NCBI RefSeq assembly: GCF_005239225.2
Contig: NC_133301.1
Location: 11,780,318-11,844,317, forward strand
Source: Populus alba
Lineage: Eukaryota > Streptophyta > Magnoliopsida > Malpighiales > Salicaceae
DNA: 64,000 nt
Direction: 5' to 3'
Shown: piece by piece, positions 48,640-60,599 of the stretch
Layout: each line of letters starts with the position of its first letter
Position numbering within the stretch: the first letter of the stretch is position 1
The notes under the pieces: generated by a model
Databases searched by the model: none
What the model was told of the DNA's origin: nothing
What the model saw: only the letters and a program-made list of their open reading frames with translations
Made by a program: the position numbers and the translations under genes

Positions 48640-49476
48640 ATATATATATAATAAGTAGAACTTTAAACAAGCCTTAGATGAAGCAAGAAAATAGAGAAAG
48701 TGAAAAGGTGAGGGAATAAAATATAATGTCAAATGTGTTGGACATTGAATGATCTTTGCATTATTGATCTCAACTCTAAAAGGGGATTTGCTCACTTTGT
48801 CATGATTAATGAGCTTTTTTAATATTATAATATCAATTATTTTTTAATATATATATTTTTAAAAAATATATTAAAATAATATATATATATATTTTTAAAT
48901 TTATCTGTGACATAATATATTAAAAAAATTCTGAAAACATAAAAAAAAAAATTAAAATAAAAAATAAATACTTTTAATTTTTTTTTAAATATAAAAATAA
49001 ACAGGCTCATAATTCAAAAAGAGATTGTAATAAGGTTTTTATTTATCAGAATAGTTTTGTAACAACATGGCCAATGTAACTGTAATTTACACATGAAAGT
49101 CAGCAACTCCCTTTTTTCGCCGTAGCAGGCCCAGAAAACAGAACTAAAAATAATGCACGGTCCGGTCTAATATTAGAAGCCTCTGCAGTGTCATCCTCGA
49201 CTCGAGGCCGTTCTAAATAAGAGTTAAGTAAAATTATTATTATTATTATTTTTTATTTAAAATTAATTTTTTATATTTTCAAATCATTAAAAAATAATAA
49301 AAATATTATTTTAATATATTTTTTTTAAAATATTTTGAAAAATAACCTATACCAGATTCTTAAACACCCATGAAAACATATTGAAAAGCTTCCCTGCTAA
49401 GGTGATAAAAATTAATGGTTCACTGAATCCCTATCCGGAGTTGCAGATCAGGCTTGAGCTTTTATTTATTATTATT
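48120..49476. other. AT-rich spacer with MITE-like repeats and (AT)n
   Basis: Blocks at about 48165-48360, 48840-49010 and 49225-49370 have the same style: a left 'gtttgttttatttcaaaa'-like edge, a pure A/T interior and a right 'cttcaaaaac'-like edge. They resemble small AT-rich MITEs. An (AT)n microsatellite occupies about 48606-48651. No gene is seen. Confidence 0.5.
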
Positions 49477-49481
49477 AATAT

Positions 49482-51546
49482 TGTCATAACCAAATTTTTG
49501 AACAAATAATAAAAATTAAATATAGTTGATAATTGGGTTAAGACAACAAATCTTGAAGTTTAGGGATAAAATTATTAGATTTGAGAAATAAATTGGTCAG
49601 AAATTGAAGAATTAATAAGTTTGGAAATTTACTTAAAATTTGGATTATTTTAATTAATGAAATTATAAGAATTAATAAGTTTGTGGACTTAATTAAACTT
49701 TGATTTAATTAATTAAATAAATTCAGAGACTTAATTGAAATTTATCCAAAAGGGCAAAATTAAAAGAATTAATTAAGGATCAAATTGAATAATCCATGAA
49801 TTAAGGACTGTTTTGTAAACATTGCACCAATTGAGGGATTTAATTGAAATGTATCCAGAAAAGGGCAAAATTAAAAGGAATTTTTATTTAATTGAGAGGT
49901 CCAATTGCAAAACTTCCAAAGTTCAGGGATCAAATTGAAAACTCCCGTTTCCAGCCAAAACGGCACCGTTGCTAAGGAACAGCCGTGTGTTCTTCTCCAT
50001 CACGATTCAACAGGAGAATCTCCGATTCATCAGGAGAATCTCCGATTCATCAGGGGAGCGGATAATCTGCAACAAATTTGATCTTGGACCAAGTCGTTTG
50101 CCGATAACCATGCATAATACAGTCCTGCAAAAACAGAACTGGAGGAGGTTGAGTTTGGCTATAAAAGGAGAAAGGAGAGCAAAAAAAAAAAAAGGAAAAG
50201 ACGAAAGAGAAACCCAGAATTCCCAGAAAGCAAACAGAGCAATCAAAAACAGAACCAAAAATACACAGAACCCAGAAACAGAGCAAATCACAGTACAGAA
50301 ACAGAGATAAAAACCCAAAAAAAAAAGCGTTACAGGAGAAAGGGAAAAGGTGAGAGGAGAGTCACTAGATCGGCAATGGTTTTTCGTCCCTGCAAGAAAA
50401 GGAACATCAGTATACCTAGATAATTGATCCCGCAATTACTAGTCACTCCGCAGACGCCCCTGCACAAAAGCTAAAACACTCAAAACAAAACACAGCAAGC
50501 CGGCATCATCTTTTCAGCGTTAAACCAGAGGGAACAATAGGAGAGGATCATCACCAACGTTGCAAGTATCTCCGGTTGCCAGAAGCAGGTATGATTTCAT
50601 CCCTTTTTTTTTTTTGCATCTTCGTTTCAAAGAAATAATTTAAGTGTTATAAGAACACTGTGAAGGTAATTTAATTACCTTCACCAGTGTTCGTGCACGC
50701 GTGAACAAGTCACGCGTGCCTTTCAGTTTTTTTTTGCCGGGTCACTGGCTTGGGCCAGTGACCCGGGGCCGATCCGGATGGGCTTGGCCCAGCCCCTGTG
50801 GGCTGAGCCCAGCCACCAATGTACATATGCTGGGCTGGGTCTAGCCCAGCCCAGCCCAAAAAAGATTATATATGCTGGGCTGGGTCTAGCCCGGCCCAGC
50901 CATAAAATAAAAAAGAGGCAGAGAAAAAATAAAAAATAAAAAATGTGTATGCATAAATAAAAATAATGTAAATTTATTGGTTTATTCACTAACGCCAGAG
51001 TTAGGAATAAAAATACCGGTTTAAATTTATATTATTTTTATTCGTTTATTCAATTTTATTTAGCTAAAAAAAAAATAAGAAATATGTGCATAAAAAAAAT
51101 GTATTATTATTTATTTATTCACTTGCGCCAGAGTCGGGAATAAAAAATAATAATACTGATGTAAATTTATTTTTATAGCTACGTAATATTTACCAACGCC
51201 AGAGTTGGAAATATTCGTAGTTAAATATTTACTGGCGCCAGAGTCAGGAATATTATAAGCAAATTTTCATAACATAAATTAATAAAATATTTAGCAATTT
51301 AAGACGAAACCAGCAATGCAGCCTGCCTCAGGCAGGACGTTTAAGGGGTGATAATATCTTTCCTTTTACGTAACCAGTCCCGAACCATATAATCTCTGTT
51401 GACCAGTTAGGGTTCCTAGTGACCATAATACTAGGTGACGACTCATTAAACAAGAATATCCACATTAAAGAATAGGATGCCAGAAATCCATTCTTTTCAA
51501 AGATTTAAAATTAATTTTTAGGGCTGCCGCGATGTCGGGTGCGACA
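49482..51546 (+). repeat. 5' LTR of the Ogre-type element (2065 bp)
   Basis: Nearly identical to 57490-59532. It carries an extra tandem copy of a 20-bp segment (gagaatctccgattcatcag) near 50013-50052. A GC-rich palindrome cluster lies at about 50695-50905, and four copies of a GCCAGAGT-type motif between 50991 and 51250. Open frames on either strand inside the LTR are not genes. Confidence 0.92.
50160..50167 (+). promoter_or_regulatory. LTR TATA box
   Basis: TATAAAAG is followed by a long purine-rich leader. The same box is at 58148-58155 in the 3' LTR. It is the likely start region for element transcription. Confidence 0.7.
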
Positions 51547-51549
51547 GAA

Positions 51550-51568
51550 TGACGACTCCGCTGGGGAC
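51550..51568 (+). other. Primer binding site
   Basis: TGACGACTCCGCTGGGGAC begins three bases after the 5' LTR and has the form of a tRNA-complementary PBS (one base off TGGCGACTCCGCTGGGGAC). Ogre elements are reported to use tRNA-Arg; I could not verify the tRNA identity here. Confidence 0.65.
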
Positions 51569-52106
51569 TAATGGACTAAGCTTTGCCTTTTGTTTATCAA
51601 TTGTTATAATGTTTTTTATGTTATGTTTATTTGTTTATTTTTCTTGAATTTACTGCTTTAGCATGCATCCATGTTTATATTGTCATGCATCATGTTGAGA
51701 GCACACACCTGAAAATCTAGGATAAGTGGGAAAGTAACGGTACCCCAATAGCTTTAGCCTGGGTAAGACTCGTGAAACCATCCAACTCTCGTTTGATTGT
51801 TTACTTGGAAGTGGTTGATATGCCAAACTGATATTACTCAGGGCCTCTATTTTCACACTACTTGTAAGCCTCATATCGACCTTTCATGGACGATCACTGA
51901 GCATGCGAGAGACCCTTTGAAACTAGATAATGACCAACCCTTTGATGCACTCAACAATTAGGATCTTCCTATTAGGTTGTCATCCCGTGAAGGACGTGTC
52001 TGCATTCCATATGCATTTTTAATTGAATCAACATTTTTTTGCATGATCTACATATAACAGGTTGAAATATAGGTTCCCCATTGAAATCCATTCGAGAAAA
52101 AGACAA

Positions 52107-53101
52107 ATGGAAGATGAAGAAAAAACCTAGTTGGAAGCCCAACATCAAAAAGAGGTTGACAGTCTTAAAGAAGAAGTCGCAAGGCTTACTAGTCTACTCG
52201 AGTAGGCCTTGAGAGATAAATCTGGAAAAGCAACACTTATAGCTCAGCCTGAACCTATGCTTGTAAATCCCTTCAATCTACAGAATCTGGGGGCAAATGG
52301 GTTGTCGTCTGATTTTCAACAAGCCAAGCATTTTCATCCAGCATACACCACGAGAATGTCGTTTACCATTGATTTTACAGAGAATGAATCTCAAAAGGGC
52401 AAAATAGTAAAAGAAGATGAGCTGAACAAATTCATTGCCCTAGAACAAAGGATGAGGGCATTTGAGGGAATTCACTTATATGATCCTATAAAGGCTACTG
52501 AGATGTGTTTGATGCCCAACGTGGTCATTCCAAAAAAAAATTAGAGTGCCAGAATTTGTTAAATATACGGGAACTCAATGCCCTATAACTCATCTCAAAG
52601 CATACTGCAACAAAATGGCTGAGGTGGTTCATGATGAGAAACTGTTGATTCATTTCTTTCAAGACAGTCTGAGTAATGGTGCCCTCACTTGGTATATGCG
52701 GTTGGACAATGCTAAGGTTAAAAAATGGAAGGATTTAGTTGATGCCTTCATGAGGCAATATAAGTTCAATATCGACGTGAGACCTGATCGTTTAAGCTTG
52801 CAAGCTATGGAGAAGGACAACAAGGAGTCCCATAAGAGAATACGCCCGGAGATGGAGTGAGTTAGCTGCACAAGTTAACCCTCCCATGTTGGAAAAAGAG
52901 ATGATCAGTTTATTTTCCGACACCTTTAAAGCTCCGTACTTTGAATACTTGGTTAGAAGCTCTGCACAACATTTCACTGACCTGGTTGTTATAGCTGAGA
53001 GGATTGAACAAGCCATTGGGTTAGGTAAGATTGCTAACCCGACTGAGAAGAACGGTTTCACCGAAGGTGGTTGCCAAGATACTTATCATTTCTATAGCTA
53101 A
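52107..53101 (+). pseudogene. Decayed Tat/Ogre gag
   Basis: The frame opens at ATG 52107. In-frame TAG codons occur at 52128-52130 and 52203-52205, each plausibly one base from the Trp or Gln expected there. The reading then continues in frame to an A-run at about 52534-52543, shifts, reads VPEFVKYTGTQCPITHLKAYC and WKDLVDAFMRQYKFN, shifts again near 52838, and ends through LAAQVNPPMLEKEMISLF to a stop at 53101. The domain is the gag core typical of Tat-lineage elements. With two stops and two frameshifts it cannot encode a full capsid protein. Confidence 0.85.
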
Positions 53102-55500
53102 TTGCTTCACATCGACTCCTAGAAATCAACTATCTTGAAGATAAAGCTATGGTGATATCAGGTCGAGAATTATCTACATTTGATTTCAATTGACTATTGA
53201 AAAGATGCCCTTGTCGAGGAGAATGAATGATTGAAAGATTCCAAAAATTCCAATCAATGATCGCTAAATGTTTAGCCCCTTTATATGTTATCATGTCAGT
53301 ATTCATAGCCTAAGATGTTGTCATAAGTTCTTTCTTGTTGAACTTATTTTCTAAAGTTTCAATGAAAATAATGAGTTTGTCATTCAATCGTGTTTACGAT
53401 TAGCATTATTCATATTTTTTTTAGAGAGAGTTTTCTTATAAAGATTCACAAACACATCTTTGAAGCCTTGTACGATCTCATAGACGCAATTCATCTCTTT
53501 TACCAAAAATCAATTTCCTTATTGGAGTTTTGAAAAAAATTGATCTGGCATTTTGATTTCAAAAAAATAATTTGATGTTTATTCAAAAATGATATTTTTG
53601 ACATTCTACTTGTAGAATGACAAGTGAATCAAGCAACTCCATCATTGAGATGACTAAATTAGAAAAACAATTGTGAAAAAAAAAAAAAGAATAAACACCC
53701 TTACCCCATTACTCTTGAATCATGTGTTTTTAAATGTATGAATAATGGTATGTAGTGAACTTGTTGCTCATAACTCATGAAATGCATCTTTACAAAGAAT
53801 AAACCATTACACTATACGAGGTCAAACTTTATTGATCATAGTTGCTTGCGCTTGAAATGAGGAAAGGACATCTTTGTTATTCCTTTCACGTTCTAAAATA
53901 AGTACATCCCTTGCAAACCCTTTTTGAGCCTAAATAATTTTTCTTTCATAAAAAAATCCCGACTAAGATCACACCCTACACTGAGGGCAAGTGAAATTTC
54001 AATGATCAAGAAGAATGATAAAGTCGTGAGAAAGCCAAAAGGCAAAAAAGCCCAAGAAACTCAAATGCTAAGGATCAGGCCTACATAAAAAAAACGGGCA
54101 AGTGAAATTTCAATGATCAAGAAAGAGGATAAAGCCGTGAGAAAGCCAAAAGGAAAAAGAGCCCAAGAAACTCAAATGCTAGGGGGCATGCCTAAATCAC
54201 AAGAAAAAGTGAGTATGCTCTAGCAAAGCAATGAAAAAGGAAAAAATGGGCAAATCAAAGAAGAGCGGCAAAAGAACTATGAATGACGTCAAGAATCAAA
54301 CTATTGATAGTGATCTTCAGTCTTTGGAACCCTGAAACACTCTTTGAGCCTTATGAATCCTTTTCTTTCATAGCCAAAAACCACAGCCTACGTTACGTGC
54401 CTGTAGAAGTCCTTTCTAATCAAGCAAACAAGCAATCTAGAACAATAAACAATGCTCTCAAAATGCAAAGATACTTTTTCATAAGATTCATGACATCAAG
54501 AATAAACTACTCATTATTATTCATGCTGATAAAAATAAATGTTAAAAAAGAGACAATTTTTTCTCTTACAAAACCTCGAGTTTTTTCTCAAGCCCTTCAC
54601 TTCGAAACAAAAGGTCATCTCATGACATATTTTCACCGAAGACCTCATTACCAAACACAAGAGCAAATAAGCTCTTTTCCAAGAAAGAAAATAACCAAGG
54701 AGTTGCAAGATTTCAAAAGCAAATTATTTTAGACTCACATCGAAATAAATTTTGTTTTCAAAATGCAAGATCAAGATTTCAAGATTCATTCTAGACTCGT
54801 ATTCCTTTACCAAATGAGAGAATGACCTCTTAAAATCATTATTCATCTAAGTCAGTGACATAGCACACTTGGGGGCAATGACAAGTACAAGGGGACAACA
54901 TTGTGTTTAAGGAAAATCTATCATCCCTTACAACAAGACAAGGGGGCATTTTGCTTTACAAAAGACAGCTCGATTCTTTCAGCATGTGATATCGAATGTT
55001 TTTTAGCAGTGAGACGAGGGGTAATGAATAATCCTCTCAAATTATTTGACGAATCAGAAAATCTCTAGCAAGCAAGTGGGTCATGATGGGTACCACAAAT
55101 GCTGAGTTGTGCAAACAAATTTGGAAATAGATTTACATGGGCCAACTCGAGTGGGCTAGAAAGCTAAACGACAAAGATGACTCAAATCAGTTAGCAAGAT
55201 CTCACCAATCAATCAACAAGAAGACTATGAAGAAATGGGGGCCTATATTTCAAATCAGGTAAAGATGCATGCATATCATTTAACTTTGAGACATTGGACA
55301 ATGAGTTTTGCAAATTTCATATGAGAAAAATTCCAACGAAATCCATCAAGTGGAAGGCCCAACTTGAAATGGGCCAAAGATCAAAATTGCTGTTGAAAAA
55401 TTTTTCATTTTTTGAGAATTTTTCAACCTGGGCAGGCCGCCCATGAGAATTAGGCCACACAAAAAAAATCTCTGTATTTTTTTTTTCACCACTTTTTCAG
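53102..55500. other. Non-coding interior of the Ogre-type element
   Basis: This region contains no pol domain. A ~105-bp segment is duplicated in tandem at about 53988-54073 and 54097-54183, beginning 'caagtgaaatttcaatgatc'. A 149-codon frame at 54283-54732 has no recognisable domain. The region is best read as post-gag/3' UTR sequence brought together by deletion of pol. Confidence 0.6.
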
Positions 55501-55539
55501 CCTCAACCATCATAGGTAGTGCATTTCCTATCCTACCTC

Positions 55540-56850
55540 TATTCGAGCGCGCCTTCGAGCCCTCGTCTTTATCTCCATTTCGAGCGCGCCTTCGAGCCCT
55601 CGTCTGAGTTTCTTTTTCGAGCGCGCCTTCGAGCCCTCGACCATCAAAGGTAGTGCATTTTCTATCCTACCTCCATTCGAGCGTGCCTTCGAGCCCTCGT
55701 CTTACATTCGAGCGCGCTTTCAAGCCCTCGTCTTATTTCTTTTCGAGCGCGCCTTCGAGCCCTCGACCATCATAGGTAGTGCATTTCCTATCCTACCTCC
55801 ATTCGAGCGCGCCTTCGAGCCCTCGTCTTATCTCCATTCGAGCGCGCCTTCGAGCCCTCGTCTGAGTTCTTTTCGAGCGTGCCTTCAAGCCCTCGACCAT
55901 CAAAGGTAGTGCATTTTCTATCCTACCTCCATTCGAGCGCGCCTTCGAGCCCTCGTCTGAGTTCTTTTCGAGCGCGCCTTCGAGCCCTCGACCATCAAAG
56001 GTAGTGCATTTTCTATCCTACCTCCATTCGAGCACGCCTTCGAGCCCTCGTCTTACATTCGAGCGCGCCTTCAAGCCCTCGTCTTATTTCTTTTCGAGCG
56101 CGCCTTCGAGCCCTCGACCATCATAGGTAGTGCATTTCCTATCCTACCTCCATTCGAGCGCGCCTTCGAGCCCTCGTCTTATCTCCATTCGAGCGCGCCT
56201 TCGAGCCCTCGTCTGAGTTCTTTTTGAGCGTGCCTTCAAGCCCTCGACCATCAAAGGTAGTGCATTTTCTATCCTACCTCCATTCGAGCGCGCCTTCGAG
56301 CCCTCGTCTTATCTCCATTCGAGCGCGCCTTCGAGCCCTCGACCACCTCAGGTAGTGCATTTTCTATCCTACCTCCATTCGAGCGCGCCTTCGAGCCTCG
56401 TCTTACATTCGAGCGCGGCCTTTTGAGCCCTCGTCTTATCTCCATTCGAGCGCACCTTCGAGCCCTCGACCACCTCAGGTAGTGCATTTTCTATCCTACC
56501 TCAATTCGAGTGCGCCTTCGAGCCCTCGTCTTACATTCGAGCGCGCCTTCGAGCCCTCGTCTTACATTCGAGCGCGCCTTCGAGCCCTCGTCTTACATTC
56601 GAGCGCGCCTTCGAGCCCTCGTCTTACATTCGAGCGCGCCTTCGAGCCCTCGTCTTACATTCGAGCGCGCCTTCGAGCCCTCGTCTTACATTCGAGCGCG
56701 CCTTCGAGCCCTCGTCTTATTTATTTTCGAGCGCGCCTTCGAGCCCTCGACCATCAAAGGTAGTGCATTTTCTATCCTACCTCCATTTGAGCGCGCCTTC
56801 GAGCCCTCGTCTTATCTCCATTCGAGCGCGCCTTCGAGCCCTCGTCTTAT
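55540..56850. repeat. GC-rich ~31-bp minisatellite with higher-order structure, about 32 copies
   Basis: The core TCGAGCGCGCCTTCGAGCCC is followed by TCGTCTTACAT or variants. A clean 31-bp period is visible at 56530-56710. Elsewhere copies are grouped into longer units separated by 'ggtagtgcattttctatcct' (about ten times). CpG content is far above that of the surroundings. Because 31 is not a multiple of three, all frames read long repetitive peptides; these are not genes. Confidence 0.95.
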
Positions 56851-56856
56851 ATAAAA

Positions 56857-56887
<31 letters not shown>

Positions 56888-56899
56888 CTTGTATTTTTC

Positions 56900-57252
56900 C
56901 ACTGGGCAGGTAACCCATTACAATGTCACCAACTGGGCAGGTAACCCATTATAATTTACCAACTAGGCAGGTAACCCATTACAATATACCAACTGGGCAG
57001 GTAACCCATTACAATGTGACCAACTAGGCAGGTAACCCATTACAATGTGACCACCCTGGGTTGGTAACCCATTACAATATACCAACTGGGCCGGTAACCC
57101 ATTACAAATATACCATTCCTATACTGGGGCAGGTAACCCATTACAATGTGACCATCTGGGTTGGTAACCCATTACAATATACCATCCTATACTGGGCAGG
57201 TAACCCATTACAATGTGACCATCTGGGCCGGTAACCCATTACAATATACCAT
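56900..57252. repeat. Second ~30-31-bp minisatellite, 11 copies
   Basis: The unit is ACTGGGCAGGTAACCCATTA followed by CAATGTGACCA or CAATATACCA. It is unrelated in sequence to the first array, but has nearly the same period. An (AAT)n tract (about 56860-56884) separates the two. Non-coding. Confidence 0.93.
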
Positions 57253-57475
57253 CACAAAAAAAAAAAAAACGAAAAGAAAAAGAAAAAAATAGGCTGTCTT
57301 CCAAATGACTTGTTTTCTCTATAAAAGTCATATGTCAATCTCTGGTTTTCGAAGTTTTCAAGACTCTAAAAAAAAGGGCAAAAGTTCTTTCTGTATCTAA
57401 TTTTCTTTATAAATTTACTACACAAAGCTAAAAGAAAATGAAAATTTTCTAATATCATTGCATAGTAAATATTAT

Positions 57476-57489
57476 AAAGAGGGGGCAAC
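57476..57489 (+). other. Polypurine tract
   Basis: AAAGAGGGGGCAAC abuts the 3' LTR start TGTCATAACC and is the expected plus-strand primer site. Confidence 0.85.
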
Positions 57490-59532
57490 TGTCATAACCA
57501 AATTTTTGAACAAATAATAAAAATTAAATATAGTTGACAATTGGGTTAAGACAACAAATCTTGAAGTTTAGGGATAAAATTATTAGATTTGAGAATAAAT
57601 TGGTCAGAAATTGAAGAATTAATAAGTTTGGAAATTTACTTAAAATTTGGATTATTTTAATTAATGAAATTATAAGAATTAATAAGTTTGTGGACTTAAT
57701 TAAACTTTGATTTAATTAATTAAATAAATTCAGAGACTTAATTGAAATTTATCTAAAAGGGGCAAAATTAAAAGAATTAATTAAGGATCAAATTGAATAA
57801 TCCATGAATTAAGGACTGTTTTGTAAACATTGCACCAATTGAGGGATTTAATTGAAATGTATCCAGAAAAGGGCAAAATTAAAAGGAATTTTTATTTAAT
57901 TGAGAGGTCCAATTGCAAAACTTCCAAAGTTCAGGGATCAAATTGAAAACTCCCGTTTCCAGCCAAAACGGCACCGTTGCTAAGGAACAGCCGTGTGTTC
58001 TTCTCCATCACGATTCAACAGGAGAATCTCCGATTCATCAGGGGAGCGGATAATCTGCAACAAATTTGATCTTGGACCAAGTCGTTTGCCGATAACCATG
58101 CATAATACAGTCCTGCAAAAACAGAACTGGAGGAGGTTGAGTTTGGCTATAAAAGGAGAAAAGGAGAGCAAAAAAAAAAAAGGAAAAGACGAAAGAGAAA
58201 CCCAGAATTCCCAGAAAGCAAACAGAGCAATCAAAAACAGAACCAAAAATACACAGAACCCAGAAACAGAGCAAATCACAGTACAGAAACAGAGATAAAA
58301 ACCCAAAAAAAAAGCGTTACAGAGAAAGGGAAAAGGTGAGAGGAGAGTCACTAGATCGGCAATGGTTTTCGTCCCTGCAAGAAAAGGAACATCAGTATAC
58401 CTAGATAATTGATCCCGCAATTACTAGTCACTCCGCAGACGCCCCTGCACAAAAGCTAAAACACTCAAAACAAAACACAGCAAGCCGGCATCATCTTTTC
58501 AGCGTTAAACCAGAGGGAACAATAGGAGAGGATCATCACCAACGTTGCAAGTATCTCCGGTTGCCAGAAGCAGGTATGATTTCATCCCTTTTTTTTTTTT
58601 TTGCATCTTCGTTTCAAAGAAATAATTTAAGTGTTATAAGAACACTGTGAAGGTAATTTAATTACCTTCACCAGTGTTCGTGCACGCGTGAACAAGTCAC
58701 GCGTGCCTTTCAGTTTTTTTTGCCGGGTCACTGGCTTGGGCCAGTGACCCGGGCCGATCCGGATGGGCTTGGCCCAGCCCCTGTGGGCTGAGCCCAGCCA
58801 CCAATGTACATATGCTGGGCTGGGTCTAGCCCAGCCCAGCCCCAAAAAGATTATATATGCTGGGCTGGGTCTAGCCCGGCCCAGCCATAAAAATAAAAAA
58901 GAGGCAGAGAAAAATAAAAAATAAAAAATGTGTATGCATAAATAAAAATAATGTAAATTTATTGGTTTATTCACTAACGCCAGAGTTAGGAATAAAAATA
59001 CCGGTTTAAATTTATATTATTTTTATTCGTTTATTCAATTTTATTTAGCTAAAAAAAAAATAAGAAATATGTGCATAAAAAAAAATGTATTATTATTTAT
59101 TTATTCACTTGCGCCAGAGTCGGGAATAAAAAATAATAATACTGATGTAAATTTATTTTTATAGCTACGTAATATTTACCAACGCCAGAGTTGGAAATAT
59201 TCGTAGTTAAATATTTACTGGCGCCAGAGTCAGGAATATTATAAGCAAATTTTCATAACATAAATTAATAAAACATTTAGCAATTTAAGACGAAACCAGC
59301 AATGCAGCCTGCCTCAGGCAGGACGTTTAAGGGGTGATAATATCTTTCCTTTTACGTAACCAGTCCCGAACCATAGAATCTCTGTTGACCAGTTAGGGTT
59401 CCTAGTGACCATAATACTAGGTGGCGACTCCTTAAACAAGAATATCCACATTAAAGAATAGGATGCCAGAAATCCATTCTTTCCAAAGATTTAAAATTAA
59501 TTTTTAGAGCCGCCGCGATGTCGGGTGCGACA
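57490..59532 (+). repeat. 3' LTR of the Ogre-type element (2043 bp)
   Basis: By eye I find only about ten base substitutions and several one-base indels against the 5' LTR, plus the absence of the 20-bp duplication. That implies a young insertion. Confidence 0.92.
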
Positions 59533-59537
59533 AATAT

Positions 59538-60599
59538 GAGTATTTAAATTATCTTGAATAACAGACTAACTCTAAAATTAATAATCATATAAATCTTCAA
59601 TAATATAAGATTTATAAGATTCAAAATAATAATTCCTATAGCAAGCAAAAGTAGCATTGCATGCGTAGCTGAACGATGGCTTCACCAACTTGTGGATCTA
59701 CTTCGAAGGATCAATGTTTGAAACCTGTAAATTCCAAGCCATTTCTAAGCGTGTCAGAACTGCCCATATCCACCTCAGCTGCCAAAAACACAGGCTCTCT
59801 TATATGCAAACCACTTCACCGAGCACCGCATTGGTGCCTGATTAAGCCTCCTACATCTACCATACTGGGTTTACCCTACAAGCCCCCTCGGTATTCTAGT
59901 TATTTTCTTTTCTTGATAAACCAGAGGAAATATTATAAATAAGGCGCCAAGTAAACATTGATAAACAAAAACACAAAAGCTTGGACAAAAATGAGACCGC
60001 GAGTATCAACACAAAAGCTATCACAAAATGATGAAGAAACTAATAAAAGAAGACTCTGACATTGAAGAGCCTCGAAAATTGTTTGGGCAACCTGAACCTC
60101 CAAAAACTCTAGGTCAACAAAAATAATCAGGAGCATCCTCATTCAATTAGAAACTTCTCCAAACATTACCCAGGTGATCAAGAAGCACACTAGAGAAATC
60201 AATGACAGCAGCCCGCCGTCAAACCAAAGATTAAAACGATACCAGAATAGAAATGGTTACGGACAGAGATGCTATATTAGTGACAGAAAAAGTCTAGAGA
60301 CATAAAGTGCATGAAACCAAGAAGGATTAAGATGCATTGCAGAGCTCCTGGAAATTCAGCAGCGGAAGAGTTGCAGCAGCAAAAGAGCACATAACCTAAC
60401 AATCTTTAGACCCAAAAATCAGCAAACTCACAGGAGTAGCCAAAAGATGCCAGAGAAGCCCAAAGAGTAGATCCAACTCCAATGAAACAGCAGTACCTTC
60501 CTTGCAGCAGAACTGGGACAAGATTAAAGCAATCATCAGAATCAAACCTAGGGTATAAATCAGCATTTCTAGCAACTCCTAGTACAGCAAGATGGTCTG
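59538..60599. other. Intergenic DNA
   Basis: An 88-codon plus-strand frame (59676-59942, starting MASPTCGSTSKDQ) has no domain I recognise, and I do not call it a gene. The rest may be the 3' non-coding tail of the LINE remnant that follows on the minus strand. Confidence 0.4.

Larger units (their letters stand above)
49482..59532 (+). mobile_element. Non-autonomous Tat/Ogre-type LTR retrotransposon (10,051 bp), TSD AATAT
   Basis: The element starts TGTCATAACC and ends GTGCGACA, flanked by AATAT at 49477-49481 and 59533-59537. It contains, in order: LTR, PBS, decayed gag, about 2.4 kb of non-coding DNA, two minisatellite arrays, PPT and LTR. No protease, RT, RNase H or integrase motif exists between the LTRs, so it must have used another element's proteins. 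The gag sequence (EFVKYTGTQCPITHLKAYCN) and the long LTRs fit the Tat/Ogre lineage of Ty3-gypsy. Confidence 0.92.

Noticed and set aside
50007..50435. 142-codon minus-strand frame in the LTR (also 57980-58420)
   Set aside because: It is antisense to the purine-rich LTR leader. It is Phe/Leu/Ser-rich by composition and changes frame between the two LTRs.
56269..56854. Open frames of 72-114 codons in the minisatellite with repeating Ser-Ala-Pro-Ser/Arg-rich peptides
   Set aside because: A 31-bp GC-rich repeat lacking stops is open in every frame. The peptides are by-products of the repeat.
55540..57252. CRISPR array
   Set aside because: Units are contiguous tandem repeats without unique spacers, inside a plant retrotransposon.
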